Counted from the stretch's first letter, positions 1-9,480 are shown. The stretch: DNA of 64,000 nt from Paenibacillus sp. FSL H8-0537 (GCF_038051995.1 NZ_CP150290.1:6796501-6860500); one strand, 5' to 3'. Translations and numbers: made by a program. Notes: generated by a model not told the origin, from the sequence alone.

Positions 1-1107
1 ATTGTGTATCTTGTGTTTCTATTGCTTGGACAAGCTCGGGTTAGAGCCACTCAGGATCGCGAACGGGAGCCTATTTATCGGCTTATGATTGCAGGCACCA
101 TTATAACGATGCTTTGGGTTGTTTTTTTTGGCTATTTTCAATTCAAAAATACGCTGCCTCCTTATTCATATTTATACGGCGGTCTCGTCTGGTGCTTTAT
201 GCTGCGGCTCGCTATGCAAAGATTTGAGTTTCTCAACTCCAATAAACAGCGATATGAGCGACTGTTTAATTTGAACCCAGCCGCTATTCTGCTCGTTGAG
301 AGCTCCGGCACTATTAAAGAAGCCAATCCAAGTGCGAAGCAGATGTTTGATCATTTACAGCTGGAGCATGCTGGACTCGACGCATTAGCCAGTACCGAGC
401 TGAAAAAACGCCTCCGAAACCAATTGGAAATTAAAGAGCTGGAGACTAAAATTCATAAGGGAGAAAGAGAACTCACGGTGCTAATTGATGGGGACTATGT
501 GACTGTGGATAATGAACCGCATGTCATTCTTATTTTCCGCAATATTACGCTCATCAAGGAGCATCAGGAACAGATTGCCTTTCTCGCCTACCATGACGCA
601 CTGACCGAATTGCCGAACCGCCGCTTCTTCTACGAAAGGCTGGCGGCAGCCATTGCGGAAGCCGAGCGGAAGCAGCAACAGCTGGCTGTTGTACTGATTG
701 ACCTGGATGAATTTAAAGAAACGAATGACCGCTTCGGGCATGATGCAGGCGATGCTCTACTGCAGCACACCGCAGGACTCATTAAAGAAAGCGTCGGCGG
801 TCAAGGTATGGCAGCAAGGCTGGGCGGCGACGAATTTGTCCTATTCATCAGCCCGCTCCCTGCTGCCGATTGCGTTTACGAGATTATTCCTGAGATTGAG
901 GAACGCTTCGCGAGCCGTTCACTGCGCTACGGCAATGAGCAGCTGTTCGCCAAGCTTAGTATGGGGATCAGCCTGTATCCGCGAGACGGACTGGACGGGG
1001 ATTCCTTGCTGAACCGTGCAGATAAAGCGATGTATAAGCTTAAGCGTGAGCGCAAGCTGCGGAAGCACAATGTTGAACAGCTCCCGCAGTCGCAGTCCAT
1101 CCTGTAA
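1..1107 (+). CDS. PAS-GGDEF diguanylate cyclase, 5' end cut by window
   Basis: The reading frame is open from base 1, so the gene starts outside the window; the visible part is about 368 residues. It begins with two hydrophobic segments (about residues 25-45 and 55-70), follows with a PAS-like region (about 80-190) and ends in a GGDEF domain. The GGDEF signature is intact (nt 823-837), so the protein should make cyclic di-GMP from GTP at the membrane. I see no RxxD inhibitory site just before the signature, so product inhibition may be absent. The PAS region suggests a sensory input, ligand unknown. A DinB-like gene converges on it with only a few bases between the stops. Confidence 0.88.
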   Translation: MVYLVFLLLGQARVRATQDREREPIYRLMIAGTIITMLWVVFFGYFQFKNTLPPYSYLYGGLVWCFMLRLAMQRFEFLNSNKQRYERLFNLNPAAILLVESSGTIKEANPSAKQMFDHLQLEHAGLDALASTELKKRLRNQLEIKELETKIHKGERELTVLIDGDYVTVDNEPHVILIFRNITLIKEHQEQIAFLAYHDALTELPNRRFFYERLAAAIAEAERKQQQLAVVLIDLDEFKETNDRFGHDAGDALLQHTAGLIKESVGGQGMAARLGGDEFVLFISPLPAADCVYEIIPEIEERFASRSLRYGNEQLFAKLSMGISLYPRDGLDGDSLLNRADKAMYKLKRERKLRKHNVEQLPQSQSIL

Positions 1108-1110
1108 CAG

Positions 1111-1662
1111 TTACATCGAAGCTGCAAAAGGCTTCAAACGCTCCAACTGACGAAGATGATGACGGAAATGCATTTCGATGAGCAAAAACCATTCCTTGGC
1201 GTTCATTTCACCTAAACCCGGATGTGGAATTGTACGATGCTCCGGCGCCCCCGCAAGCGCTGGCTCCAGTTCCTTCATCCGGCGCAGTACCTCGCTCATT
1301 CCTTGTACCAGCTCATCTTTGCTTTTCGGCTGGCTAGGCGTGTACTCAGGGGAGGGCTCCACCTGTACACGCATTGGCGGCAGACTGCCCGCTGCAAAAA
1401 TGGCATTTTTCCTCGCATTCATTTCGCTTGTTGAATCGCTTAGGCTAACGGGTGCTTGCGATTCATCGCTCAAGCATTGCTTAGCGAAATTTAGCTGCAT
1501 GTATAGCGCACTGTTGATCAGATGGACATATACCTGACCGATCGACCATTCATCCTCGGCTGGCTTCTGCTGCAGCTGCTCAAGCGTGAACAAGTCCAGC
1601 TCCCGTTCATATTGCTCCTTCAATGGTTTAAATTGCTTCAAAGATTGTAACGTATTTATCAA
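1111..1662 (-). CDS. DinB-like four-helix protein
   Basis: A 183-residue protein with the layout of the DinB/YfiT-like superfamily: an N-terminal helix with EWSIGQVYVHL, a middle helix, and a C-terminal helix with MHFRHHLRQLERL. Histidines in the WSIGQVYVHL helix and in the HFRHH motif fit the usual metal-binding triad. Such proteins are metal-dependent thiol transferases or of unknown role. I chose the TTG at 1662 because AAGGGG lies 9 bases before it; an ATG 33 bases further upstream has no ribosome binding site and sits in the upstream gene's terminator. It lies just downstream of the WYL regulator on the same strand but behind that terminator. Confidence 0.75.
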   Translation of the reverse strand: MINTLQSLKQFKPLKEQYERELDLFTLEQLQQKPAEDEWSIGQVYVHLINSALYMQLNFAKQCLSDESQAPVSLSDSTSEMNARKNAIFAAGSLPPMRVQVEPSPEYTPSQPKSKDELVQGMSEVLRRMKELEPALAGAPEHRTIPHPGLGEMNAKEWFLLIEMHFRHHLRQLERLKPFAASM

Positions 1663-1700
1663 TTTACACAGCCCCTTTAGATAAGATAGGACCATTATAA

Positions 1701-1735
1701 GAAAAAGCTACTGACAGCTGCATGTCAGTAGCTTT
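1701..1735 (-). terminator. Intrinsic terminator of the WYL regulator
   Basis: Perfect 12-base arms (1705-1716 and 1723-1734) with a 6-base loop, followed on the minus strand by TTTTTCTTAT. The stem overlaps the WYL stop codon. Confidence 0.85.
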
Positions 1736-2672
1736 CCAATATTTTAGCGGCCTCCGCCCGAATTTGCTGGCGCAGCGATTCTGGCTCCAGCACAAGGACG
1801 CCAGAACCCCAGCCGAGTATCCAGTGCAACAGCTCCTCCTGCACACGAACAAGAAAATTCACGTACAGGCCGTCCTCTGTTTCCTCCAATGATTCCATAT
1901 AAAAGTTATTTTGCTCCTTCACTTTATCCGCGATAGAAGGATTCACCCAAATGCGTACGGACAGCTTGCGGTCATTTTCGGGCGCATAAGCATGCAGATC
2001 AAAATCCTGCGGCAGCTTGAAACGCTCATCGAGCAAGGCAAGCTGCTCCATGCGCGACAAGCGGAAATGACGCAGTGCTGCCCGCAGCTCGCAATAGGCC
2101 AGCAGCAGCCAATTCCCCTGCGATAGTACGAGTCCATATGGCGCGACTACCCGGGTGCTCTGCCGGCCTCTGTCCTCTTCCGCATACGTTTTCTTATAGT
2201 GGAGACGTATTTTTCGCTGCTCCAATATAGCGGTACGCAATAGATTGATATTTTGCTTATCCACTCCCCCTGCGAGCGGGTCATAGGGTGCCAGCAGCTT
2301 AATGGAAGCGCGGACACGCTGAGTTTCCTCACGGACATGCTCCGGCAATATAGCCTCGATTTTCCCGCGGGCAGCGCCCGCCTTCAACGTATATCCCTCA
2401 TCAAACTGCTGCTCGACAAACACAGTACCGATCAACAAGGTCACTGCTTCCTCTACGGTAAAGCTAACAGGCGGCAGAAAATAGCCCTCCATTAGCGAAT
2501 AGCCGACGCCAGGCTCTCCGACAATCGGGACACCGGATTCGCTGAGCGCCTGCATATCGCGATAAATCGTACGGACGCTCGTCTCGAATACCGCGGCCAA
2601 ATCCTCGGCACGCATTTTGTCTTTACGCTGAAGCTCCAATAAAATCGCCAACATTCGCTCTGTTTTATTCAT
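1725..2672 (-). CDS. YafY-type HTH/WYL-domain transcriptional regulator
   Basis: A 315-residue regulator. The first 60 residues form a DeoR-like winged helix (RTIYRDMQALSESG recognition region), followed by a linker and a WYL domain around residues 140-220 in which the signature reads NWLLLAY. The C-terminal WCX-like extension ends near residue 310. WYL domains sense small ligands or nucleic acids; the target is unknown. The length and domain order are normal for the YafY family. It is a single-gene unit with its own terminator. Confidence 0.88.
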   Translation of the reverse strand: MNKTERMLAILLELQRKDKMRAEDLAAVFETSVRTIYRDMQALSESGVPIVGEPGVGYSLMEGYFLPPVSFTVEEAVTLLIGTVFVEQQFDEGYTLKAGAARGKIEAILPEHVREETQRVRASIKLLAPYDPLAGGVDKQNINLLRTAILEQRKIRLHYKKTYAEEDRGRQSTRVVAPYGLVLSQGNWLLLAYCELRAALRHFRLSRMEQLALLDERFKLPQDFDLHAYAPENDRKLSVRIWVNPSIADKVKEQNNFYMESLEETEDGLYVNFLVRVQEELLHWILGWGSGVLVLEPESLRQQIRAEAAKILESY

Positions 2673-2719
2673 AAAGCCAGCTTGTCCTCATCGCAAATCC
2701 TCCTAGTTCCATATTGGAT

Positions 2720-2745
2720 GACAAGGGCTGCGCCTGCCCTTTAAA
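2720..2745 (-). terminator. Possible weak terminator after the YesN-like gene
   Basis: Six-base arms AAGGGC/GCCCTT (2723-2728, 2736-2741) just after the stop codon of the response regulator. There is no clear T-run, so the call is tentative. Confidence 0.35.
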
Positions 2746-2751
2746 CATTCC

Positions 2752-4260
2752 TTATAAGCCCTTGAGCTGCTCCTTATACTCCGTCGGACTGCACCCTGCA
2801 TACTCCTTGAATACCTTGGAAAAATAGTGCTGGTCGCTGAACGATAGCACATCAGACAGCTCTTTAATCTTCATCTCCGGCTTCGTTTCCAGCAGCCGGC
2901 ACGCCTCCTTGATTTTCAAATTCAAGTAGTAGTGGACGAATGTTTTCTCCGCATATTTCTTCATAATTCGGCTGATATAGGAGGGACTGACATGAAATCG
3001 CTGCGCGAGATCGGCAATGGATACATGCGAATACATGTTCATCCGCACATACTCGTCAATTTGCTGGAACAGCTCGGAGCCGCTTTTGCGATTTTGATTG
3101 TGCAGCAGCTCAAAGCATTGCTCGGCCCAGAGCAGCAGCTGCTTGGTAAAGTCTGCAAAGCTGCCCAGCTCCAGCAGCGCATTCGCCTGCTCCGTCAGCT
3201 TGAGCTTGTTCCATGGGTCCTGCTCGGAGAGAGAGCTGCCGAAGGCCTCGGTCAGCAGCGCCAGGAAACGCTCCAGCTCCGCCAGGCGAACGTTGCTGCT
3301 CGGCCATTTTTGCAGCTGCTCGGCCAGCTTTAAGGCGAAGCGCTCCTTCTGGCGCTGGCGAATCATGTCCACGAAGCTGTTCGAGAGCAGCTCGGTTACA
3401 CCTGAATCGGTGTTCAGAGGCAGCGCAGCGAGACCGTTATCCAGCAGCAGCGGGCCTGCTACGGATAGCTGCTCCTTCATGAGCCGCGACATTTGCTGAT
3501 AAAAATCCGCCAAGCCGCCATCCTGAACCGCTTGCAGCTGGCCGCATAGCGAGGCATATAAGCCTTCCCTCAGCAAGCCGCTGCGTGCCGCCTCCATGCA
3601 TTCATAAGCAGAAGGGTATTTATCCTTAACCGAAAGATTAATGAGCACAAAAAACTGATAGGGCTGCTGCGTTGGAAAAACCCAACAGCCATGCGGGGCA
3701 TAAACCTCCGTCAAACTTGCCTGCAGCACGTTTAGCTTCCAGTGTTCCTTATTCGGGGAGAAGGGCTGCTTATGGATGAGAAAGGGCACTTTCATCTGTT
3801 CCCGAAACTCCGGCCCCAGCCTGAGCTCTGCATGAAAATCGGGAGCAACAATATCCTTGAAGCTCCCGGCCTCACCCGATTGCTGCTCCTTCAGTTGGAC
3901 GATGACCCGCTCCATAACCTCCTGCAGCTGATGGCGCTCAACAGGCTTGAGCAAGTAGTCAAATACCTGCAAATTCAGCGCTTTGCGCGTATATTCAAAA
4001 TCATTATAGCCGCTGATCAGCACAACCTTGAGCTGCGGATGAAGCAGCTTCGCCTGCTCGATAAGCTCCAGTCCATCCATTTTAGGCATCCGAATGTCCG
4101 TAAGCAAAATGTCGATGCGATGCTGCTGCATATATGCCAGTGCTTCCTCCCCATTCGCCGCTGTTGCGGCAATATGAATCGGCAGCTCGGTCGCTTGCAG
4201 CAGCGCTTTAATATTGCGAAGGATCGGCTTGCTGTCTTCTGCAATTAAAGCATGGAACAT
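2752..4260 (-). CDS. YesN-like response regulator with AraC DNA-binding domain
   Basis: A 502-residue cytoplasmic regulator. The receiver domain occupies residues 1-120, with the acidic pair at E8/D9, the phosphoacceptor at D55 (LLTDIRMPK) and a lysine in DYLLKPV. A long linker of low conservation follows, and two AraC-type HTH motifs end the protein (about 400-500; SIADLAQRFHVSPSYISRI and a FSDQHYFSKVFKEY motif). It starts 16 bases after its partner kinase with GGAGGG upstream, so the two are co-transcribed. It should control the divergent sugar importer at 6.2-9.4 kb, as is usual for YesMN systems. Confidence 0.92.
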   Translation of the reverse strand: MFHALIAEDSKPILRNIKALLQATELPIHIAATAANGEEALAYMQQHRIDILLTDIRMPKMDGLELIEQAKLLHPQLKVVLISGYNDFEYTRKALNLQVFDYLLKPVERHQLQEVMERVIVQLKEQQSGEAGSFKDIVAPDFHAELRLGPEFREQMKVPFLIHKQPFSPNKEHWKLNVLQASLTEVYAPHGCWVFPTQQPYQFFVLINLSVKDKYPSAYECMEAARSGLLREGLYASLCGQLQAVQDGGLADFYQQMSRLMKEQLSVAGPLLLDNGLAALPLNTDSGVTELLSNSFVDMIRQRQKERFALKLAEQLQKWPSSNVRLAELERFLALLTEAFGSSLSEQDPWNKLKLTEQANALLELGSFADFTKQLLLWAEQCFELLHNQNRKSGSELFQQIDEYVRMNMYSHVSIADLAQRFHVSPSYISRIMKKYAEKTFVHYYLNLKIKEACRLLETKPEMKIKELSDVLSFSDQHYFSKVFKEYAGCSPTEYKEQLKGL

Positions 4261-4276
4261 CGCTTAGCCCTCCTCA

Positions 4277-6049
4277 TTAATAAAAATCCTTCGTCAGTGA
4301 TGCGATAATCTGAATGGTTGCGCCTTTGCCGGTATCTGCATTGTTGTAAACATTGAAAAACAAGCGGTTTTTGTACATCAGCTTGAGCCGATTAACCGTA
4401 TTCACCATGCCCATATTGCCAATGCCCGTGCTGTTCGTTTGCAGCTCAAGCGCCCCCGAATCGGAATCATGAATATTCCCGAGTATTTCTTTGATTTTAT
4501 CGTCGGAGAACCCTTCTCCATTATCACTTATCTCAATCGCCCACAGGCCGTTATACAGCTTGAAGCGAATCGAAATTCGCCAAGGAGGGTCAATATTTTT
4601 AAAAGCATGCTCAATACAATTTTCAACAAAGGGCTGGATAACGAGTCTTGGCAGCTGGATCAAGCCTGTTGAATCATCGGACTCCATGTCCCACTCCAGA
4701 TCATCCTCATATTTCTGTTGGACGAGCGACAAGTAATTTCGCGTATACGCCAGCTCGTCCGACAGCGATACATGCTGATAGGGCGAGGATACGACATAAC
4801 GCAGGCTGTCCGACAGCTGCTTGCACATATCCTGTACGACCTGATCCTTGCCCTCCTGAGCAGCAATGCTAATCAAATACAACACATTATGGATAAAATG
4901 AGGCGCAATTTGCGCTTGCAGCGCGGAGTTTCGCGCTTTAATTTCCTCATGCAGCGCCAGCTTCTCGCGCTCAATCGATTGCTGCAGCCGCTCCAGCAGC
5001 TCCTGAAATGCCTCATTGAGCAAAATCAGCTCATTATTATGCGAGCGGCTATCCACCTTCACATTCATATTGCTGTAGTTGACGCGCAAAATTTGACTGC
5101 GCAGCTTGCGAATCGGCAGCAATAAATTTTTTGCGGAAAAATAAATGTAAAAAAAGGAAAACAGCATCAGCGAAGTAATGAGCAGGATGGAAATGTTGCT
5201 GATCGAGCTGACGGGGCCGAGCACCGCTTGTTTTGGCGTGACAATATAGGTTGTCCACTCTGAGCTGCTGGATTTGTAATAAGTAACATAGTTCTGCTCA
5301 TGATCCATATACATGCCGCTTGCTCCCGATCGCGGCTCCAGTGTAGACAGCCTTTTATCAACCTCGGCATTTTGGGAGCTTGAGATGAGCTGACCGTCCT
5401 GCCCTAAAACAAACACCTCGCTGTCAGCTAGTCCCTCCGCAGGCTTTTGCAAATAAGCTTGGTCCAGCTGGATTGATAAATAACCGAAAATTTCCCCATT
5501 TTGATTGATAATCGGGCGAATAAAGGAGACTTTACCTGCCTGCTCACGATTGAGCAAATAACCGCTTCTGCTCCAGATTGCTAAAGTCTCGTCGTCTTCC
5601 AGCAGCGGCTTTAAAGAAGGCGGCGTCCGGTCGTAGCCAATATAAGAGACCAGGGCAGAGCCCTCGAGATTGTAAATAATCATATCCTGAATGTTCAAGC
5701 TCGGCCCGATCGCCTGAAACATAATATCCTTCAGCTTGCGGCTGCGGGACAAGCCTTCAAAGGTTTGGGATGCGGCATCATCGGCAAGCAAAATATAAAC
5801 ATCTTTATTGGACAAAATACGTTGAGATAGCTGATTTTGGCTATCGATATAAATATCGAGCTGATCGCTGACCTTCTCTGCTGACATCAGCTTTTCATTT
5901 TCCGTTTTCTCTTTAAGCGGTTGAATGACGACGAGGTTGACATAGACCAGAAAGCTGCCAAGCACGATAAGCAGCAGCACCACGAACGTTAGAAAAAACT
6001 TGGTTTGCAGACTCGCTGGGAATGGGTTTTTACCGAACTTGCGATTCAT
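4277..6049 (-). CDS. YesM-like sensor histidine kinase
   Basis: A 590-residue membrane kinase. A transmembrane helix near residues 17-40 is followed by an extracellular sensor region (about 40-290), a second transmembrane helix (about 290-310), a HAMP linker, a His_kinase core and a HATPase domain. The phosphorylation motif reads APHFIHNVL (the family norm is NPHFLYNTL), so the histidine is kept although its neighbours diverge. ATP-binding boxes VENCIEHAF and DNGEGF are present. It is probably the sensor for an extracellular sugar and phosphorylates the adjacent regulator. The best ribosome binding site (GGGAGGA) is about 16 bases from the ATG, so the start is less certain. Confidence 0.9.
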   Translation of the reverse strand: MNRKFGKNPFPASLQTKFFLTFVVLLLIVLGSFLVYVNLVVIQPLKEKTENEKLMSAEKVSDQLDIYIDSQNQLSQRILSNKDVYILLADDAASQTFEGLSRSRKLKDIMFQAIGPSLNIQDMIIYNLEGSALVSYIGYDRTPPSLKPLLEDDETLAIWSRSGYLLNREQAGKVSFIRPIINQNGEIFGYLSIQLDQAYLQKPAEGLADSEVFVLGQDGQLISSSQNAEVDKRLSTLEPRSGASGMYMDHEQNYVTYYKSSSSEWTTYIVTPKQAVLGPVSSISNISILLITSLMLFSFFYIYFSAKNLLLPIRKLRSQILRVNYSNMNVKVDSRSHNNELILLNEAFQELLERLQQSIEREKLALHEEIKARNSALQAQIAPHFIHNVLYLISIAAQEGKDQVVQDMCKQLSDSLRYVVSSPYQHVSLSDELAYTRNYLSLVQQKYEDDLEWDMESDDSTGLIQLPRLVIQPFVENCIEHAFKNIDPPWRISIRFKLYNGLWAIEISDNGEGFSDDKIKEILGNIHDSDSGALELQTNSTGIGNMGMVNTVNRLKLMYKNRLFFNVYNNADTGKGATIQIIASLTKDFY

Positions 6050-6168
6050 GATAGCCAGCTATATTCCTCCCTCACACGCTTTAATGCTCCTACTGTACCA
6101 TTTACGGATACAGGCGGACAAGCGGGGAATGGTTCAGAATATTACACATGAAAGGTAAATGGCAAACA

Positions 6169-6197
6169 TGTACCTACCCCGCTTTAAAGTCTATAAT
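6169..6197 (+). promoter_or_regulatory. Candidate promoter of the sugar importer
   Basis: A perfect TATAAT stands at 6192-6197; 17 bases upstream is TGTACC (3 of 6 matches to the -35 consensus). It points to the binding-protein gene at 6257. The weak -35 fits a promoter that needs the YesN-like activator. Confidence 0.45.
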
Positions 6198-6203
6198 CGA
6201 ACC

Positions 6204-6217
6204 TGTAACCGCATTCA
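6204..6217 (+). promoter_or_regulatory. Candidate cre site (CcpA)
   Basis: TGTAACCGCATTCA fits the relaxed cre consensus TGNAANCGNWNNCA at every fixed position. It lies directly downstream of the TATAAT box, where CcpA binding would block transcription of the importer when preferred sugars are present. The match is visible; the regulation is inferred. Confidence 0.5.
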
Positions 6218-6256
6218 GAATGATTCACATACAATTCAATACGGGGGGATTTAAAC

Positions 6257-7576
6257 ATGAATCACAAGATGAAAAAAGCTGCAACGGGCGTCATCGCAAG
6301 CTTACTGGCTTTGTCACTGGCGGCATGCGGATCAAACAGCAATAGCCCAGCCGGTACAGCAACCAACGGAGGAAGCGGCAGCAGCGGCAGTAAAGTAACG
6401 CTGGAGCTGGCGATTTCGAAAAGCTCGCAGGACTCCGCTTTTGTAGCGCAAGACCTTCTTGATGCTTTTGAGAAAGAGACCAATATTAAAGTTAATCTTC
6501 AACTGCTTCCAGCTGAGCAGACAGCAACTGTGCTGCAAACCAAGCTGGCTGTTGATGAAACTCCAGATATTATTCAGTACAACCTGGCTAGCGCCGTAAC
6601 CGACCTGAACTTGGAGCGCAACTTTGAAATTTTGGATAGCGAGCCATGGGTTAGCCGCCTATTGAACAAAGACGTACTGTCGGCTAATGATCATGTATAC
6701 AGCTTCCATGTCAGCCAAGACACAGGCATGCAAGGCGTTGTGTACAACAAGGATATGTTCAAGGAGCTGAACCTGTCGATTCCGACAACCTTCGAGGAGT
6801 TTCTTGCGGTATGCGAAGCGATTAAAGCAAGCGGTGTTACACCGGTATTCATGCCTTTCAAGGATAACTGGGCAGCCAACATCTGGCCGGGAGCAGCATT
6901 CGCGGATTATGCAGCGAAAAATGATCCCACCTTGTTCGATGATCTGAACAGCAACAAGAAAAAATGGACAGACATCCCTGAGTTCGCAGCGCTGCTGGAC
7001 CAGCAGTACCAAGTGTTCAAAAAAGGCTACACCAACCCTGATATTCTGAGCGACAGCTACGATATGGCCGTTGGTAAGTTTTTGGACAAAGAAGTAGCGA
7101 TGATGTTCATGGGCGACTGGCTGATTGAGAACGTAGCGGAAAAAGATCCTAGCATCCACCTTGGACTGTTCGCGATTCCTTCTTCCAAAGATGCAAGCCT
7201 TGGCGCAAGCCCGCTCGGTGGACAGCTGTTCATTCCTAAAAAAGCGAAGCATATGGCTGAAGCTAAAAAATTCCTTGAGTTCATCGCAACCAAAGAGCAA
7301 GCACAAAAAATGGTTGATGCTCAAGGGTATGTTTCCAACTTCAACGATGTGACGACACCTAAGCTGCCGGACTACAAGCAAGAAATCGTAGATAACTACA
7401 TTACACCGAAGAAAACCGTTCTGACTACAGATGCGCATATGCTGGTTGACCGCAGTGAGCTTTACAGAAACCTGCAGGATCAGTTTGCCGGCGCCAAAAC
7501 ACCGGAAGAAGTATTGTCTGCATGGAACGACAAGTTTGCACAGCTTATGAAAGATAAAGGCGTTGCCGGATTTTAA
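6257..7576 (+). CDS. Extracellular sugar-binding lipoprotein of an ABC importer
   Basis: A 439-residue family 1 solute-binding protein. A lysine-rich start and hydrophobic stretch lead to the lipobox LAAC, with C24 as the lipidated residue; a Gly/Ser linker tethers the mature protein. The segment VVYNKDMFKELNLSIPTTFE is typical of this family. The ATG at 6257 has GGGGGG 8 bases upstream. It delivers an oligosaccharide to the two permeases that follow; no ATPase gene is next to it, so a shared MsmX-type ATPase elsewhere is expected. The substrate cannot be read from the sequence. Confidence 0.92.
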   Translation: MNHKMKKAATGVIASLLALSLAACGSNSNSPAGTATNGGSGSSGSKVTLELAISKSSQDSAFVAQDLLDAFEKETNIKVNLQLLPAEQTATVLQTKLAVDETPDIIQYNLASAVTDLNLERNFEILDSEPWVSRLLNKDVLSANDHVYSFHVSQDTGMQGVVYNKDMFKELNLSIPTTFEEFLAVCEAIKASGVTPVFMPFKDNWAANIWPGAAFADYAAKNDPTLFDDLNSNKKKWTDIPEFAALLDQQYQVFKKGYTNPDILSDSYDMAVGKFLDKEVAMMFMGDWLIENVAEKDPSIHLGLFAIPSSKDASLGASPLGGQLFIPKKAKHMAEAKKFLEFIATKEQAQKMVDAQGYVSNFNDVTTPKLPDYKQEIVDNYITPKKTVLTTDAHMLVDRSELYRNLQDQFAGAKTPEEVLSAWNDKFAQLMKDKGVAGF

Positions 7577-7600
7577 TTGATGGAACACTAGGCAGAATAG

Positions 7601-7632
7601 GCAGAATAAGGTCCTTTCGGGCTTTATTCTGC
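7601..7632 (+). other. Intercistronic stem-loop
   Basis: GCAGAATAAGGTCC pairs with GGGCTTTATTCTGC across a TTTC loop with two imperfect pairs. There is no T-run. Such hairpins after a binding-protein gene often protect its mRNA and allow higher expression than the permeases; here that role is inferred. A short direct repeat GGCAGAATA precedes it. Confidence 0.55.
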
Positions 7633-7660
7633 TCCAAGCTGTTATGGAGCGTGATTACAG

Positions 7661-8530
7661 ATGAAGACAAAAAGCTTATATCCTTATTATCTAATATGGC
7701 CGGCCCTATTCATTTATTGTATTTTTTTCGTATTGCCCGCCCTCATCGGCTTGTTTTACTCCTTTACGGACTGGCGGCTTGACCGCGAAACGCTTAAATT
7801 TATCGGCTTGGACAATTTCCAACAAATTTTTTCAGACAAGACGCTCGTTCTAGCCCTTAAAAATACTTTTATTTTTGCGATTGTTACGGTTATCGGAAAA
7901 AACGTGCTCGGTATCGCTTTAGCCATTGGTTTGAACATGCGACTGAAATCCAAAAATTTGCTGCGCGCGATTTTTTACTCGCCGTCGATTTTAAGCGTTC
8001 TGGTTATCAGTATTGTGTTCACACCAATGCTGCGCACAGATGGCACTATCAATAAATTTTTGGAAGCAATCGGTCTGGGTGTCATTGGCCAATCATGGCT
8101 GACCGATCCTACTATTGTTATATGGACCGTTGCCCTGGTCTCCATCTGGCAGCACACCGGATTCCAAATGGCCATCTATCTGGCTGGACTCCAGTCCATT
8201 TCGAAGGAGTATTATGAAGCAGCGACGATTGACGGTGCAGGCGCATGGAGTACCTTCAGCAAAATTACGCTCCCGTTATTGCTGCCCGCCATCAATATCA
8301 ATCTCATGCTGACGCTCATCGGCGGCTTGAAAGTGTTTTCCGAAGTCTTCGTCCTGACTGGCGGCGGACCGGGCAACGCTTCACAGGTTGTCGGAACGAT
8401 TATTCTCCGTTCTTTTGGAGAAGGCAGCTGGGGCATGGGTACGGCAATCAATACGCTGCTGTTCGCGGCGGTTACCGTTATTTCCATTCCGCTGCTGATC
8501 TTCATGCGTCGTAAGGAGGTTGCTGAATAA
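7661..8530 (+). CDS. Sugar ABC transporter permease (MalF/UgpA type)
   Basis: A 289-residue inner-membrane permease with six predicted helices. The EAA loop is readable as EAATIDGAGAWSTFSKITLP (about residues 186-205), the docking site for the ATPase. Its stop codon shares one base with the ATG of the next permease (TAATG), so the two are translationally coupled. It pairs with that permease to form the channel of the carbohydrate importer. Confidence 0.92.
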   Translation: MKTKSLYPYYLIWPALFIYCIFFVLPALIGLFYSFTDWRLDRETLKFIGLDNFQQIFSDKTLVLALKNTFIFAIVTVIGKNVLGIALAIGLNMRLKSKNLLRAIFYSPSILSVLVISIVFTPMLRTDGTINKFLEAIGLGVIGQSWLTDPTIVIWTVALVSIWQHTGFQMAIYLAGLQSISKEYYEAATIDGAGAWSTFSKITLPLLLPAININLMLTLIGGLKVFSEVFVLTGGGPGNASQVVGTIILRSFGEGSWGMGTAINTLLFAAVTVISIPLLIFMRRKEVAE

Positions 8531-9360
8531 TGAGTTATACACGAAAACTTGCGCTTCGCAACTATATCGTCGAAATTTTTCTGCTGGTCGCTTCCCTGAT
8601 CATTATTGTGCCGCTGCTCATTATGATTTTCGGTTCCTTTATGACCAGCTCCGAGGTGCTGCGCTTTAAGCTCGCACTTCCGGACAAGTGGATGTTCTCC
8701 AACTATACGCAAGTTTTCAAAGAAGGCGGCCTCGGCCGTGCCTTCCTGAATGGCCTGCTGATTACCGGCGTATCTTCCATCGTCAATATTATTACCTCTT
8801 CAGCCGCCGCTTTCATTCTGGTGCGGAGAGAATCGAAGCTGTCGAGCTTCCTGTATATGTTTTTCTTTATGGGACTTATCGCTCCTATGTCAATCATTAC
8901 GACGATTCGTGTCGTACAATGGCTGGGCTTCTACGGCAGCATTACAAGCGTTATTTTCATTTACGCCGCTTTGAATGTCGCGTTCAGTGTGTTCCTATAT
9001 AGCGGCTTTATCAAATCCATACCGAGAGCGCTCGATGAAGTAGCTTTCCTGGAAGGCGCAAGCATGCTTGCTGTATTCTTCCGCATTATTACACCGCTTA
9101 TTGTTCCGGTGAATGCGACTGTAGCGATTATGGTGTTTATGTCGGTATGGAATGATATTACGATTCCGCTTTATTTCCTCACGGACAGCTCCGACTGGAC
9201 AATGCCGCTATCCGTTTACAATTTTTACGGAAAATACAGCCGGGACTGGAACCTGATCTTCGCCGATCTGGTTATGACTTCTATCCCTGTGCTCGTCCTT
9301 TACCTGTTCGCACAGAAATACATCGTCAGCGGCCTTACAGCTGGCGCGGTCAAAGGTTGA
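8530..9360 (+). CDS. Sugar ABC transporter permease (MalG/UgpE type)
   Basis: A 276-residue six-helix permease, the second channel subunit. The EAA loop reads DEVAFLEGASMLAVFFRIITP (given here only as a family marker). AAGGAGG lies upstream inside the preceding gene. It is the last gene of the importer operon and is followed by a strong terminator. Confidence 0.92.
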   Translation: MSYTRKLALRNYIVEIFLLVASLIIIVPLLIMIFGSFMTSSEVLRFKLALPDKWMFSNYTQVFKEGGLGRAFLNGLLITGVSSIVNIITSSAAAFILVRRESKLSSFLYMFFFMGLIAPMSIITTIRVVQWLGFYGSITSVIFIYAALNVAFSVFLYSGFIKSIPRALDEVAFLEGASMLAVFFRIITPLIVPVNATVAIMVFMSVWNDITIPLYFLTDSSDWTMPLSVYNFYGKYSRDWNLIFADLVMTSIPVLVLYLFAQKYIVSGLTAGAVKG

Positions 9361-9370
9361 CCGCCACACA

Positions 9371-9417
9371 CCAAGCCCTCGCGCCGGACTGCCATCTCCT
9401 GCGCGGGGGCTTTTTTT
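9371..9417 (+). terminator. Terminator of the sugar importer operon
   Basis: Arms AAGCCCTCGCGC (9373-9384) and GCGCGGGGGCTT (9401-9412) with one wobble pair, followed by seven T. Confidence 0.88.
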
Positions 9418-9440
9418 CACATCGGCTTTCTGCAGCATAT

Positions 9441-9480
9441 TAAAAAGAGCCTCTGCCGCTGCGAACGGCAAAGACTCTTA
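9441..9480 (-). terminator. Terminator of the Rieske oxidoreductase gene
   Basis: On the minus strand AAGAGTCTTTGCCG pairs with CGGCAGAGGCTCTT, followed by a T-run. The two mismatched positions are G-T wobbles. Confidence 0.8.

Noticed and set aside
6659..7588. 309-codon frame on the minus strand
   Set aside because: It lies fully opposite the sugar-binding lipoprotein, which has lipobox, binding site and operon context.
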